From the NCBI RefSeq assembly GCF_030848945.1, contig NZ_JANHAX010000004.1, positions 313,210 through 377,209 on the forward strand: a stretch of 64,000 nt of DNA, given 5' to 3'. Shown piece by piece: positions 1 to 11,107 of this stretch. Both the position numbers and the translations under genes were made by a program. A model generated the notes under the pieces. The model worked only from the letters and a program-made list of their open reading frames with translations, made no database searches and was not told the origin of the DNA. Position 1 is the stretch's first letter. The number at the start of each line of letters is the position of its first letter. This DNA is from Marimonas arenosa (GTDB taxonomy: Bacteria; Pseudomonadota; Alphaproteobacteria; Rhodobacterales; Rhodobacteraceae).

Positions 1-2
1 CC

Positions 3-1067
3 ATCGGCGCGCTCAAGCTTGGCACGATCGGCGTCACCGCGCTGTCCGTTGTCCGGGCCGGCAAACGCCTGAATCCGCATCACCGGCGCAAGTTGGCCGG
101 GGGCGATCTTCTGATCGTCAGGGCGCCGCGCGAAAGCCTGCTCCGCGCCGAGGCCGATCTCGGGCTGGCGATAGATGCCAGCCAGCATTTTTCAGACCGG
201 GATGTCGAGCACGACGAAATCGCCATGGCCGAGGCGGTCTTGTTGGCGCAATCCAACTTGGTTGGCCGGACCCTCAAGCAGCTTGATTTCCACCGCAGAT
301 ACGGCGTCAGGGTCGTGGCGATTCATCGCCCCGGTCACGCCCGGCCGGCGAAAATCGAGAACATGCGTCTTCAGGTCGGCGATGTCCTTTTGGTCCAAGG
401 CGCGCAGCAGGACCTGGAGAGCCTGAGGGGAAACCGGAACCTGTGGGGCCTGCTGGAAGTCGAGAGCAGGGTTCTCACGCACCGGCAGGGCGCGATCACC
501 GTCGGAACCGTGCTCACCGCCGTCATGCTAGGGGCATGGGGCGTTCTCCCGCTGTCGATCACGTTGCTTTCGGCGGCGATCGCGCTTGTCATGGCGCGGT
601 TTGTCACCATGGAGGAAGCCTATCGTTTCATCGAGTGGCGACTTCTTGTTCTGATCGCCGGACTGACCAGTTTCGGGGGCGCCATGATCGAAACCGGCGC
701 CGCCATGTTCCTGGCCGAGCTGATCGTTGGGGTAACCTTGCCGTTCGGGGTCACCGTGTCGATGGCGGCGTTCGCGCTGCTCACTGTCCTGCTCACCCAG
801 CCGATGTCGAACGCGGCGGCCGCATTGACGGTGATACCGGTGGCCGCCGCGTCGGCCGAAACGCTGGGGGTGGACGCGCGCGCGCTGGTCATTCTGGTCA
901 CGCTTTCGGCATCGCTCTCCTTCATCACGCCGCTCGAACCCGCGTGCCTGCTGGTCTATGGCCCCGGTCGCTATCATTTCAGGGATTTCGTCCGGGCCGG
1001 TCTGCCGCTGACGGTCATCTGTCTGACGCTGCTGCTGATATTCCTCCCGGTGTTCTGGCCGCTTTGA
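3..1067 (+). CDS. SLC13-family permease with TrkA-C domains (5' end outside window)
   Basis: The open frame runs in from the left edge of the window, so the true start lies upstream; the first internal start-like codon (TTG at 93) is not a real start. The visible part begins with the end of one RCK/TrkA-C regulatory domain, followed by a second one (roughly codons 70-150, with GDVLLVQGA). About 200 residues of very hydrophobic transmembrane segments follow. The stretch TQPMSNAAAALTVIPVA matches the conserved signature in the second half of SLC13/DASS carriers. The family moves dicarboxylates, sulfate or other anions with Na+ across the inner membrane, and the TrkA-C pair between membrane halves is typical of the sulfate/SLC13 subgroup. 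The substrate cannot be read from the sequence. Confidence 0.85.
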   Translation: MGALKLGTIGVTALSVVRAGKRLNPHHRRKLAGGDLLIVRAPRESLLRAEADLGLAIDASQHFSDRDVEHDEIAMAEAVLLAQSNLVGRTLKQLDFHRRYGVRVVAIHRPGHARPAKIENMRLQVGDVLLVQGAQQDLESLRGNRNLWGLLEVESRVLTHRQGAITVGTVLTAVMLGAWGVLPLSITLLSAAIALVMARFVTMEEAYRFIEWRLLVLIAGLTSFGGAMIETGAAMFLAELIVGVTLPFGVTVSMAAFALLTVLLTQPMSNAAAALTVIPVAAASAETLGVDARALVILVTLSASLSFITPLEPACLLVYGPGRYHFRDFVRAGLPLTVICLTLLLIFLPVFWPL

Positions 1068-1192
1068 GGTCTGACCTACGACCGGGGCGCATTGCGCCGA
1101 AAACCCGAAATTCCGCGGCGCTGCCGAGACACCGACCGGTTGCAACAACCGCGAATCTTTGCAGATAGTGGCTGCGACCAATGGAGATGACC

Positions 1193-2497
1193 ATGACGAA
1201 ACCGGACGCAATCATCATCGGCGCAGGCGTGATCGGCGCCGCCGTGGCGCTGGAAATGGCGCGCAAGGGATGGAAGACGCTGAACCTCGACCGGCACAGG
1301 GCCGCGGGCCACGGTTCGACCGCGGGGTCCTGCGCCATCATCCGGATGCACTATTCCACGCTCGAAGGCACTGCCTTTGCCTGGGAGGGCTATCATTACT
1401 GGCGCGACTGGGCCGATTACCTGGGCCTGCCCGACGGCACGCCGCTGGCCGAGTTCCGCGAATGTGGCTGCCTGGTGATGAAAACGCAGGCCAATGATTT
1501 CATGGCCCGGCATATCGAAACCTCGCGCGCTTTGGGCATTCCGTTCGAGGAGTGGGATGCAGCGGCGATCCGGGCGAAGCTGCCGGTCTATGCGCTGGAA
1601 CGGTATGCGCCAGCAAAGCGGATGGATCAGCCGGGGTTCGGCGAGCCCACCGGCGGGCGGCTCGAGGGGGCGGTGTTCTGGCCCAATGGCGGCTATGTCA
1701 ACGACCCGGCCCTGTCGGCGCAGAACCTGGCCGACGCGGCGCGCGCGGCGGGGGCCGAGTTCCGGCTGGGGGTCGAGGTCGAGGCGGTGCTGCAGGCGGG
1801 TGGCCGCGTGAAAGGCGTGCGGCTGAAGGGCGGCGAGGAGATTAACGCGCCGGTGGTGATCAATGTTGCCGGGCCCGGCTCGCGTACCGTGAACGAGATG
1901 GCCGGGGTGACCGGCGACATGACGATCGAGACCCGACCCTTGCGGCAGGAGGTGGTGCATGTGCCGAGCCCCGAGGGGTTCGACTTCGAGCGCGACGGCA
2001 CTATCGTCAGCGACAGCGACATCGCCTGCTATTGCCGCCCGGAGCAGGGCAACCACATCCTGGTGGGCAGCGAAGACCCCGAATGCGACACCCACCAGTG
2101 GGTGGAGAGTGACACCGGGTTCAACCGCGATTTCACCGACCAGTGGACCACCCAGGCGATGCGCTATGCCCAGCGGGTGCCGTCGCTCGGCATCCCGAAC
2201 CGGACGCGGGGTGTGGTCGAGCTTTACGACGCCTCGACCGACTGGATTCCGATCTATGACAAGTCGAGCCTGGGCGGGTTCTACATGGCCTGCGGCACCA
2301 GCGGCAACCAGTACAAGAACGCGCCGATTGCCGGGCGGATGATGGCCGCGCTGGTGGCGTATTGCGAGGGCGGGGCGGATCACGACGCCAAGCCGCTGCA
2401 ATTCACGCTGCCCTATATCGGGCGCGAGATCGACGTCGGATTCTATTCGCGCAAGCGGGAAATCAACGCCGAGTCGAGCTTTTCGGTTCTGGGGTGA
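1193..2497 (+). CDS. FAD-dependent amine/amino-acid oxidoreductase (DAO family)
   Basis: The 434-residue protein opens with the Rossmann dinucleotide-binding motif GAGVIGAAVALEMARKG, as in D-amino-acid oxidase, sarcosine oxidase beta and dimethylglycine dehydrogenase proteins. The motif STAGSCAIIRMHYS follows the position where FAD-contacting residues usually lie. The C-terminal part (GGFYMACGTSGNQYKNAP) resembles the second FAD-contact region of the DAO fold. An ATG lies at 1181, but GGAG at 1183-1186 places the ribosome site correctly for the ATG at 1193, which is chosen here. It probably oxidises a secondary or tertiary amine or N-methyl amino acid; the substrate is unknown. It has no operon partner and faces glpD convergently. 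Confidence 0.8.
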   Translation: MTKPDAIIIGAGVIGAAVALEMARKGWKTLNLDRHRAAGHGSTAGSCAIIRMHYSTLEGTAFAWEGYHYWRDWADYLGLPDGTPLAEFRECGCLVMKTQANDFMARHIETSRALGIPFEEWDAAAIRAKLPVYALERYAPAKRMDQPGFGEPTGGRLEGAVFWPNGGYVNDPALSAQNLADAARAAGAEFRLGVEVEAVLQAGGRVKGVRLKGGEEINAPVVINVAGPGSRTVNEMAGVTGDMTIETRPLRQEVVHVPSPEGFDFERDGTIVSDSDIACYCRPEQGNHILVGSEDPECDTHQWVESDTGFNRDFTDQWTTQAMRYAQRVPSLGIPNRTRGVVELYDASTDWIPIYDKSSLGGFYMACGTSGNQYKNAPIAGRMMAALVAYCEGGADHDAKPLQFTLPYIGREIDVGFYSRKREINAESSFSVLG

Positions 2498-2690
2498 GAG
2501 GCGGCGTGAAGTGTGCCGTGAAGGGCGGCCTCCGACCGCGAATGGAGTGGTTTGGCCTGGGGCGGGCATTGGTCCCTTAATCGCTGAGCCGCGCATCGTT
2601 GGGCCGCGGTCCAGCGATCCAAGGTTTGTTCGAAGCACTTTATCAAGACAAATCCGAATGACCTCAACTGGTTGCGTCAGCGTCACCAAA

Positions 2691-2717
2691 TCGCCGGGCC
2701 CGGGGGCGGCCCGGCGA
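2691..2717. terminator. Hairpin between convergent oxidoreductase and glpD genes
   Basis: TCGCCGGGCC and GGCCCGGCGA form a perfect 10-bp stem around a 7-nt loop. It lies in the 334-nt gap between two convergent genes, where a bidirectional terminator is expected. No U-tract follows on either strand, so intrinsic termination is only possible, not shown. I see no gene in the rest of the 2498-2831 gap. Confidence 0.5.
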
Positions 2718-2831
2718 TGCGCGGCGGGCTGACGCCCTTGATTCCGCGCAGGGCGCTCAGCTCGAACGTCCGCTCCAGGCCAGAACCGGCCGCTCCGGGG
2801 AGGTCCTCATACCGATGTCCGGCAATTTCGA

Positions 2832-4376
2832 TCAGGTGTCTGGATGCGCTTCCAGGTAGCTTGCCAGGCGGGCGGTTTCTTCGTCGCTGAAATGCAGGCC
2901 CAGCCTGGTGCGGCGCCACAGCAGGTCGTCGGTGTCGCGCACCCACTCCTTGGCGATCAGCCAGTCAACTTCGGCGGCGCGGAGGCCGTGGCCGAAATCC
3001 TGACCGGGGCCGCTCTGGAAGATCGTCATCGCCTCGGTGCCGTAGGCGCGGATCAGGCGGGTGGCGGTGGCGGCGTCGGCCCAGGGCTGGGCGGCGCGGA
3101 AACCGGCCACGAGGTCGGCCGCGCCTTCGACCGGGAAATCGCCGCCGGGCAGCGCCACGCCGGCGGTCCAGTCGCCGGGCAGGTTGGGGAAAACCGGGGC
3201 CAGTTTGGCCAGGGCGGTTTCGGCCAGGCGGCGGTAGGTGGTGATCTTGCCGCCGAAGACGTTGAGCACCGGGGCCCCGGCGCTCTGGTCGAGTTTCAGC
3301 ACGTAATCTCGGGTGGCGGCGGTGGCCGAACTCGCCCCGTCGTCATAGAGAGGCCGGACCCCGGAATAGGTCCAGACAATGTCTTCGGCCGCGATCTGGC
3401 ACTTGAAATACTGCCCGGCGAAGGCACGCAGGTAATCGGCCTCGGCCTGGGTGCAGCGCGGCGGCGTGTCGGCTGAGCCGTGTTCGTCCTCGGTGGTGCC
3501 GATCAGGGTGAAGTCCTGCTCGTAGGGGATGGCGAAGATGATGCGGCCATCGCTGCCCTGGAAGAAGTAGCACTTGTCGTGATCGTAGAGTTTGTGCGTG
3601 ACGATATGCGAGCCGCGCACCAGGCGGACGCGGTCGGGGGTGTTGAGCTTGAGCGTGCCCGACAGCACGTCGCCGACCCAGGGGCCGGCGGCATTGACCA
3701 GGGCGCGGGCGCGGATGGTGCGTTCGGCGCCGTTTTCGTCGACGGTCACGCGCCACCCGTCCCGGTCGGAGGTGGCGCGGATGACTTTCGAGCGCGGCAG
3801 GACCGTGGCACCGCGCTCGGCTGCATCGCGGGCATTGAGCACCACGAGGCGGGAATCCTGGACCCAGACGTCGGAGTATTCGTAGGCGCGGGTGAGGCTG
3901 TCTTTGAGCGGCGCGCCTTCCGAGGCGGTGCGCAGGTCAAGCTCAGTGGTGCCGGGCAGGATCCGGCGGGCGCCCATGTGATCGTAGAGGAAGAGTCCGA
4001 GGCGGATGAGCCAGGCCGGGCGCCGGCCGTTCAGCCAGGGCATGAAGATACCAAGCAGCCGCGAGGTCGGGGTGCCGGCCTCGAACCGCATGTCGGGCGA
4101 GAGCGGCAGCACGAAGCGCATCGGCCAGGCGATGTGCGGCATGGCCCGGAGCAGCACCTCGCGTTCCTTGAGCGCCTCGCGCACCAGGCGGAACTCGAAA
4201 TACTCGAGATAGCGCAACCCGCCGTGAAACAGCTTGGTCGAGGCCGACGAGGTGGCCTGGCCGAGATCGCCCATCTCGCACAGCGTCACCGACAGGCCGC
4301 GGCCGGCGGCGTCGCGGGCGATGCCGCAGCCGTTGATGCCGCCGCCGATGATCAGCAGATCGGTGGTTTCGCGCAT
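2832..4376 (-). CDS. glpD: Aerobic glycerol-3-phosphate dehydrogenase
   Basis: This 514-residue flavoprotein matches GlpD in length and motifs. The N-terminus has IIGGGINGCGIARDAAGRG (FAD-binding Rossmann), then the diagnostic SSASTKLFHGGLRYLE stretch. The internal AAGPWV motif and the C-terminal NVFGGKITTYRRLAE region are also GlpD hallmarks. The enzyme oxidises sn-glycerol-3-phosphate to dihydroxyacetone phosphate at the inner membrane and passes electrons to quinone. No glpK, glpF or transporter gene lies beside it, so it is probably a stand-alone gene for lipid or glycerol turnover. The ATG at 4376 is the only start that keeps the whole FAD motif near the N-terminus. Confidence 0.93.
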   Translation of the reverse strand: MRETTDLLIIGGGINGCGIARDAAGRGLSVTLCEMGDLGQATSSASTKLFHGGLRYLEYFEFRLVREALKEREVLLRAMPHIAWPMRFVLPLSPDMRFEAGTPTSRLLGIFMPWLNGRRPAWLIRLGLFLYDHMGARRILPGTTELDLRTASEGAPLKDSLTRAYEYSDVWVQDSRLVVLNARDAAERGATVLPRSKVIRATSDRDGWRVTVDENGAERTIRARALVNAAGPWVGDVLSGTLKLNTPDRVRLVRGSHIVTHKLYDHDKCYFFQGSDGRIIFAIPYEQDFTLIGTTEDEHGSADTPPRCTQAEADYLRAFAGQYFKCQIAAEDIVWTYSGVRPLYDDGASSATAATRDYVLKLDQSAGAPVLNVFGGKITTYRRLAETALAKLAPVFPNLPGDWTAGVALPGGDFPVEGAADLVAGFRAAQPWADAATATRLIRAYGTEAMTIFQSGPGQDFGHGLRAAEVDWLIAKEWVRDTDDLLWRRTRLGLHFSDEETARLASYLEAHPDT

Positions 4377-4442
4377 GTCCTGCCCTTTCAGGCGTCACCC
4401 GGGGAGCGGGATAGTCGAGCGGCGTGCAGGTGGCAAGGCGGG

Positions 4443-4462
4443 GCGAGGGGCCAGCCCCTCGC
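4443..4462. terminator. Hairpin downstream of cueR
   Basis: GCGAGGGG and CCCCTCGC form an 8-bp perfect stem around CCAG, 38 nt beyond the cueR stop. It is followed (4470-4492) by GATATTTGGGG and CAGATGAAG, a stretch that resembles intergenic repeats common in Rhodobacteraceae and, loosely, the 22-nt unit seen at 9264 and 13984. It probably ends the copA-cueR transcript on the minus strand. Confidence 0.45.
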
Positions 4463-4499
4463 GCTCCCCGGGATATTTGGGGTCAGATGAAGGGGCGGA

Positions 4500-4901
4500 T
4501 CAGGCTTTTGCCGTGGCGGGTGCGGCGAGATCGGCGAGGATCGGGCAGTCGGGACGGTTGTCGCCAGCGCAAGCGTGGACGAGATGCGACAGCGTTGCGT
4601 GCATTTGCTGCAACTCGGCGATCTTCTGCTCGATGCCGGCGAGGTGTTTCTGCGCCACCAGTTTGACGTCGGCCGAGGCGCGGCCGCGGTCCTCGTAGAG
4701 TGCCAGCAGCGTGCGGCAGTCCTCGATCGAGAACCCGAGGGAGCGGGCGCGGCCGAGGAAGGAAAGCTTGTGCAGGTCGCTGTCGCGGAACGTGCGGTAG
4801 CCGTTGGCGGCGCGTTGCGGGGTGACAAGACCGATGTCCTCGTAGTAGCGGATGGTCTTGGCAGGCAGACCGGAGGCGCGGGAGACTTCACCGATATTCA
4901 T
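4500..4901 (-). CDS. cueR: MerR-family copper-responsive regulator CueR
   Basis: The 133-residue protein has the MerR winged helix at its N-terminus (MNIGEVSRASGLPAKTIRYY), a long dimerisation helix, and a C-terminal metal loop CAGDNRPDC. That Cys-x7-Cys pair is the CueR Cu(I)/Ag(I)/Au(I) signature. It starts 3 nt after the copA stop, so it is co-transcribed with copA and should autoregulate through the promoter at 7398-7428. CueR binds the 19-bp spacer of its target promoters and, with Cu(I), twists the DNA so sigma-70 RNA polymerase can open it. Two such promoters lie between copA and copZ. Confidence 0.92.
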   Translation of the reverse strand: MNIGEVSRASGLPAKTIRYYEDIGLVTPQRAANGYRTFRDSDLHKLSFLGRARSLGFSIEDCRTLLALYEDRGRASADVKLVAQKHLAGIEQKIAELQQMHATLSHLVHACAGDNRPDCPILADLAAPATAKA

Positions 4902-4904
4902 GGG

Positions 4905-7367
<2,463 letters not shown>

Positions 7368-7397
7368 GGGGCTGGCCTTTCGCAATGCTGTGATTAC

Positions 7398-7428
7398 CAT
7401 ATAGATGTTCCAGTCACTGGAAGGTCAA
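7398..7428 (-). promoter_or_regulatory. CueR-type promoter of copA-cueR (19-bp spacer)
   Basis: On the minus strand a -35 TTGACC (7423-7428) and a -10 TATATG (7398-7403) are separated by exactly 19 bp. The spacer contains the inverted repeat TTCCAG-TGA-CTGGAA. Over-long 19-bp spacers carrying a dyad are the hallmark of MerR-family activated promoters, and TTGACCTTCC is close to the E. coli copA CueR site. It also shows that translation of copA cannot start at 7400. Confidence 0.85.
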
Positions 7429-7443
7429 GGGGCGACGGCGCTC

Positions 7444-7474
7444 TTGACCTTCCCCCACTGGAAGGACCCAGATA
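7444..7474 (+). promoter_or_regulatory. CueR-type promoter of copZ-mco (19-bp spacer)
   Basis: On the plus strand TTGACC (7444-7449) is followed by a spacer beginning TTCC and carrying CTGGAAGGAC, with CAGATA (7469-7474) at the 19-bp distance. The -10 is weak, as in other CueR-activated promoters. Only 15 bp separate its -35 from the -35 of the opposing copA promoter, so two CueR dimers would sit close together. Confidence 0.75.
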
Positions 7475-7503
7475 ACCGGAAAACCTGACAGGAGTGACGA
7501 GCG

Positions 7504-7698
7504 ATGAAATTCACCGTACCGAACATGAGCTGCGGGCACTGTACCGCGTCGATCGAAGACAAGATCCACGATGCCGACGAAGGCGCCGAGGTGAGCTGCG
7601 ACCTGGAGAGCAAGATCGTCGAGGTCGACAGCGTGCTGGACGCGGCCGAGATCGCGGCGGCGATCCAGGCGGCAGGGTTCGAGGCGAGCCCGGCCTGA
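7504..7698 (+). CDS. copZ: Copper chaperone CopZ (heavy-metal-associated domain)
   Basis: This 64-residue single-domain protein begins MKFTVPNMSCGHC, with the MxCxxC copper-binding loop of the ferredoxin-like HMA fold. Its length is typical of CopZ/Atx1-type chaperones. It would carry Cu(I) in the cytoplasm to the HMA domains of CopA and could hand copper to or from CueR. AGGAG precedes the ATG by 9 nt. It is the first gene of the rightward CueR-controlled transcript, and its TGA overlaps the ATG of the oxidase gene (ATGA), which indicates translational coupling. Confidence 0.92.
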   Translation: MKFTVPNMSCGHCTASIEDKIHDADEGAEVSCDLESKIVEVDSVLDAAEIAAAIQAAGFEASPA

Positions 7699-9128
7699 TG
7701 CGTAGTAGATTGTCGCGGCGCGCGTTCCTGGCCGGGGCGACAGCCCTGGCCTTGCCGGTGCCGGCGCGCGCCCAGAGCGCTGCGCGGCGGCTGGTGATGC
7801 CGCCGCTGCTCGATGCCCGGGCGGCGGGGCGATTCAGCCTGCGCGCGGCGGCGGGGCAGCACGATTTCCTGGGCGAAAGCCCCAGCGACACGGCCGGTTT
7901 CAACCGGGGTTATCTCGGTCCGGTGGTGCGAATCGCCCCAGGCGAGACCGAGGCCACGGTGGAAAACGCCGCCGGTTTCGCGGTGACGTCGCACTGGCAC
8001 GGCCTGGAAGTGCCGGGCGAGGCCGATGGCGGGCCGCATCAGACGGTGGCGCCGGGCGCGACCTGGCGCACCGTTCTGCCGGTCGAGCAACCGCCGGCGA
8101 CGGCCTGGTATCATTCGCATATCCACGGGCAGACGGCGCCGCAGGTCCATGCCGGGCTGGCTGGCGTGCTGCAGATCTTGGACGGGCGCGACGGCGACCG
8201 GGGATTGCCGTCGGATTACGGTGTCGACGACCTGATGCTGGTGCTGCAGGACCGGCGCTTTGATCAGGACGGCCGCATGGTCTATCGCCCGACGATGCAT
8301 GACCGGATGGTGGGCCACCTCGGCGACTGGATGGTGGTCAACGGCCAGGTCGACGGGGTGGCGGCGGTGCCGCCGGGCGTGGTGCGGTTGCGGTTGCTGA
8401 ATGCCTCGAACGCGCGAATCTATCGCCTGACGATGCGATCGGGGCGCGGGATGCATCTGGTGGCGACCGAGGGGGGCTACCTGCCAACGCCGCTGGCGCT
8501 GGACAGTCTGCTGCTGTCGCCGGGCGAACGGGCCGAGGTGCTGGTGGATTTCGCCGGTGCCGAGACCGATGCGCTGGTCAGCGACGTGATTGCCAACATG
8601 CCGATGCTGGCCGGCGGCCAGGGCCTGCGGGCGTCGCAGGGCCGCGGCCGGTTCACGGTGCTGGACTTTACAGCCGACGCCGGCCTGCCGGTGCGGATCG
8701 ACCGGTTGCCGGACAAGATCGGCGACGATGTCCCGGAACCGGGCCAGGCTCACGACATCGCGCGCGCGTTCAGCCTCGACATGGGGATGGGCATGCACGG
8801 CGGGTTCGCGATCAACGGTGCGAGTTTCGCAATGGAGCGGATGGATCATGTCTCGAAGCAGGGCCAGACCGAGCTGTGGCGGGTGCGGGCCGATCGGATG
8901 ATGCATCCGTTCCACGTGCACGGCACCCGGTTCCGGGTGCTGAGCGAGAACGGCCAGCCGCCGCGTCCGGAATATCGCGGCTGGAAGGATACGGTGCTGA
9001 TCGATGGCGAGGCGGAGTTGCTGATGCGCTTCAACCACCCGGCGCCGGCGCATGCGCCCTACATGTTCCATTGCCACATCCTCGAACACGAGGACGCCGG
9101 CATGATGGGACAATTCAGCGTGGCCTGA
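7698..9128 (+). CDS. Tat-exported multicopper oxidase (CueO-like)
   Basis: The 476-residue protein starts with a twin-arginine signal (SRRAFLAGATALALPVPARA), so it should be exported folded to the periplasm. All four copper-binding histidine clusters are present in order: HWHGL, WYHSHIHGQ, HPFHVHGT and the C-terminal HCHILEHEDAGMM. The last contains the type-1 Cys and axial Met. A Met-rich stretch (DMGMGMHGG) near residue 365 resembles the CueO substrate-copper region. CueO-type oxidases turn Cu(I) into less toxic Cu(II). The open frame extends upstream to 7494, but the Tat signal and the ATGA overlap with copZ fix the start at 7698. Confidence 0.9.
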   Translation: MRSRLSRRAFLAGATALALPVPARAQSAARRLVMPPLLDARAAGRFSLRAAAGQHDFLGESPSDTAGFNRGYLGPVVRIAPGETEATVENAAGFAVTSHWHGLEVPGEADGGPHQTVAPGATWRTVLPVEQPPATAWYHSHIHGQTAPQVHAGLAGVLQILDGRDGDRGLPSDYGVDDLMLVLQDRRFDQDGRMVYRPTMHDRMVGHLGDWMVVNGQVDGVAAVPPGVVRLRLLNASNARIYRLTMRSGRGMHLVATEGGYLPTPLALDSLLLSPGERAEVLVDFAGAETDALVSDVIANMPMLAGGQGLRASQGRGRFTVLDFTADAGLPVRIDRLPDKIGDDVPEPGQAHDIARAFSLDMGMGMHGGFAINGASFAMERMDHVSKQGQTELWRVRADRMMHPFHVHGTRFRVLSENGQPPRPEYRGWKDTVLIDGEAELLMRFNHPAPAHAPYMFHCHILEHEDAGMMGQFSVA

Positions 9129-9416
9129 TCCAATTGTGCGCTTCCCGCTGGGCGGCAGGCGGTTTTCTTTGAAAACCTGCCGAGAGCCTGCGCGCTCTTA
9201 GTCAGCCAGGTGGCACGGCGACGCCCACGCCGCGGGACGGCGCGGGTCTCATCGGTTCGGATCGAGTATTTTCACCAAGAAAGAGCCGCAAACAAGGACC
9301 TCTTTCTTGGCTGAAATACTCCGGGGGAGGTGCAAAATGCCGTGGGCATTTTGCACCTTGGGGGCAGAGCCCCCGATTGCACGAAACCTGTGCGCCGCAG
9401 GCGCTCAATTGGATCA
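9126..9416. repeat. Nested inverted-repeat cluster between convergent genes
   Basis: The gap between mco and the acyl-CoA dehydrogenase gene is built from inverted repeats. The outer arms are TGATCCAATTGTGCGC (9126-9141) and GCGCTCAATTGGATCA (9401-9416), 15 of 16 bases complementary. Inside are a 22-nt arm pair (9264-9285 and 9300-9321; GAGTATTT, N3, CCAAGAAAGAG), a perfect 14-bp stem with a 3-nt loop (9328-9358; AGGTGCAAAATGCC), and GGGGGC-AGA-GCCCCC (9360-9374). GGCAGG...GTTTTC and GAAAACCTGCC near 9154-9181 form a further bulged hairpin. Some of these may act as terminators for the convergent genes. No coding gene is seen here. Confidence 0.8.
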
Positions 9417-9421
9417 CACGC

Positions 9422-11107
9422 TCAGCCGAGCAGGCGGCGGGCGATCACCTGGGCCTGGATCTCGGCGGCGCCTTCGAAAATGTTGAGGATGCGGGCGTCG
9501 CACAGGATGCGGGAGATCCTGTATTCCAGGGCGAAGCCGTTGCCACCGTGGATCTGCAGGGCGTTGTCGGCCGCGGCCCAGGCCACGCGGGCGCCCAGAA
9601 GCTTGGCCATGCCGGCCTCGAGATCGCAGCGGCGGTCGTGGTCTTTTTCCCAGGCGGAGAAATAGGTCAGCTGGCGAGCGACCATGATTTCGACCGCCAT
9701 CATCGCGAGTTTCGACGCGACGCGGGGAAACTCGATCAGCGATTTGCCGAATTGCTTGCGGTCCTGGGCGTATTGCAGCCCCTGATCGAGCGCCGATTGC
9801 GCCACGCCGATGGCGCGGGCGGCGGTCTGGATGCGGGCGGCCTCAAAGGTTTTCATCAGCTGCTTGAAGCCCTGGCCCTCGACCCCGCCGAGGAGGTTTT
9901 CGCCTTTAACATGGAAATTGTCGAAGCCCAGTTCGTATTCCTTCATGCCGCGATAGCCCAGCACCTCGATCTCACCGCCCGACATGCCGTCGGTGGGGAA
10001 GGGGTTGTCGTCGGTGCCGGGCGTCTTTTCGGCCAGGAACATGGACAATCCGCGGTGATCGGTGGTGTCGGGATCGGTGCGCGCCAGCAGGGTCATCACA
10101 TGGGTGCGGGCGGCGTGGGTGATCCAGGTCTTGTTGCCGGTGACGCGGTAGTCGCCATTGTCGTCCTTGATGGCGCGGGTGCGTAAGGAGCCGAGGTCCG
10201 AGCCGGTGTTGGGTTCGGTGAAGACGGCCGTGGGCAGGATCTCGGCGCTGGCGATCTTGGGCAGCCAGTGGGCCTTCTGCTCGTCGGTGCCGCCGCCTTC
10301 GATCAGTTCGGCGGCAATTTCCGAGCGGGTGCCGAGCGAGCCGACGCCGATATAGCCGCGGGAAAGTTCCTCGGAGACTACGACCATCGCGGCTTTCGTC
10401 AGGCCGAAGCCGCCGTATTCCTCGGGGATGGTGAGGCCGAAGACGCCCATTTCGGCAAGTTCCTCGATCACCTCCATCGGGATCAGCTCGTCCTTGAGGT
10501 GCCAGTCATGGGCGAAGGGTTCGACCTTTTCGACGGCATAGCGGCGGAACTGTTCACGGATCATTTCCAGTTCGTCATCGAGCCCGGTGACGCCGACAGT
10601 GATCTCGGCGGCGCGTTCCTGCATCAGCTCGACCAGGCGAATGCGGGCGGCTTGCGTGTTGCCGCGGGCCATCAGGGTCTGCACTTCCTGGCATTGGAAG
10701 CCCGAGAGCGCGTCCCAGCCGAGGCCCAGCTCCTGCAGGTGCAGAATCTCGCCCTGGCTCATCGGGATGCCGCCGGCGATGTGGTGCAGGTATTCGCCGA
10801 AGGCGATCTGGTGGATCAGCTGCTCGACCTCTCCGAACTTGCCCTGTTCGGCGACGCGGCTGGCCCAGTTCTGCATCTGACGCAGGGATTCGACGTAGGT
10901 GGCGAGCCAGGCAACGCCATGGGCGGCGGTCTGGTTGGCCTCGATCAGCCGGGCCGAGACGCGACCGTCCTCGGTCACCGTATCGCGCAGGCGGGCCAGT
11001 GCGGCGTCGAACACGGCTTCGGCCGCGGGCACGGCGGCGGCGGTGAGGGTAAGAAGATCGGGAAGAACGATATCGGTCATGGGTGCCCCCTGCATATCCT
11101 TGGCCAT
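9422..11107 (-). CDS. Acyl-CoA dehydrogenase with N-terminal helical extension
   Basis: At 561 residues this is longer than the 380-400 of simple acyl-CoA dehydrogenases. About 150 extra residues precede the ACAD core, which starts near EQFRRYAVEKVEPFAHDW. FAD-contact motifs ITHAART and FTEPNTGSDLGS are visible. The C-terminal NIFEGAAEIQ places a Glu where medium-chain enzymes have their catalytic base. It would introduce a 2,3 double bond into an acyl-CoA and reduce EtfAB, which is encoded 5 kb away. A second good start exists at 11080, with its own GGGGG ribosome site; 11107 has AAGGGG at better spacing. The exact acyl chain is unknown. Confidence 0.88.
   Translation of the reverse strand: MAKDMQGAPMTDIVLPDLLTLTAAAVPAAEAVFDAALARLRDTVTEDGRVSARLIEANQTAAHGVAWLATYVESLRQMQNWASRVAEQGKFGEVEQLIHQIAFGEYLHHIAGGIPMSQGEILHLQELGLGWDALSGFQCQEVQTLMARGNTQAARIRLVELMQERAAEITVGVTGLDDELEMIREQFRRYAVEKVEPFAHDWHLKDELIPMEVIEELAEMGVFGLTIPEEYGGFGLTKAAMVVVSEELSRGYIGVGSLGTRSEIAAELIEGGGTDEQKAHWLPKIASAEILPTAVFTEPNTGSDLGSLRTRAIKDDNGDYRVTGNKTWITHAARTHVMTLLARTDPDTTDHRGLSMFLAEKTPGTDDNPFPTDGMSGGEIEVLGYRGMKEYELGFDNFHVKGENLLGGVEGQGFKQLMKTFEAARIQTAARAIGVAQSALDQGLQYAQDRKQFGKSLIEFPRVASKLAMMAVEIMVARQLTYFSAWEKDHDRRCDLEAGMAKLLGARVAWAAADNALQIHGGNGFALEYRISRILCDARILNIFEGAAEIQAQVIARRLLG

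Noticed and set aside
7368..7400. Upstream start for copA at ATG 7400
   Set aside because: That ATG overlaps the -10 hexamer of the CueR-type promoter, so it would not be transcribed; ATG 7367 is used instead.
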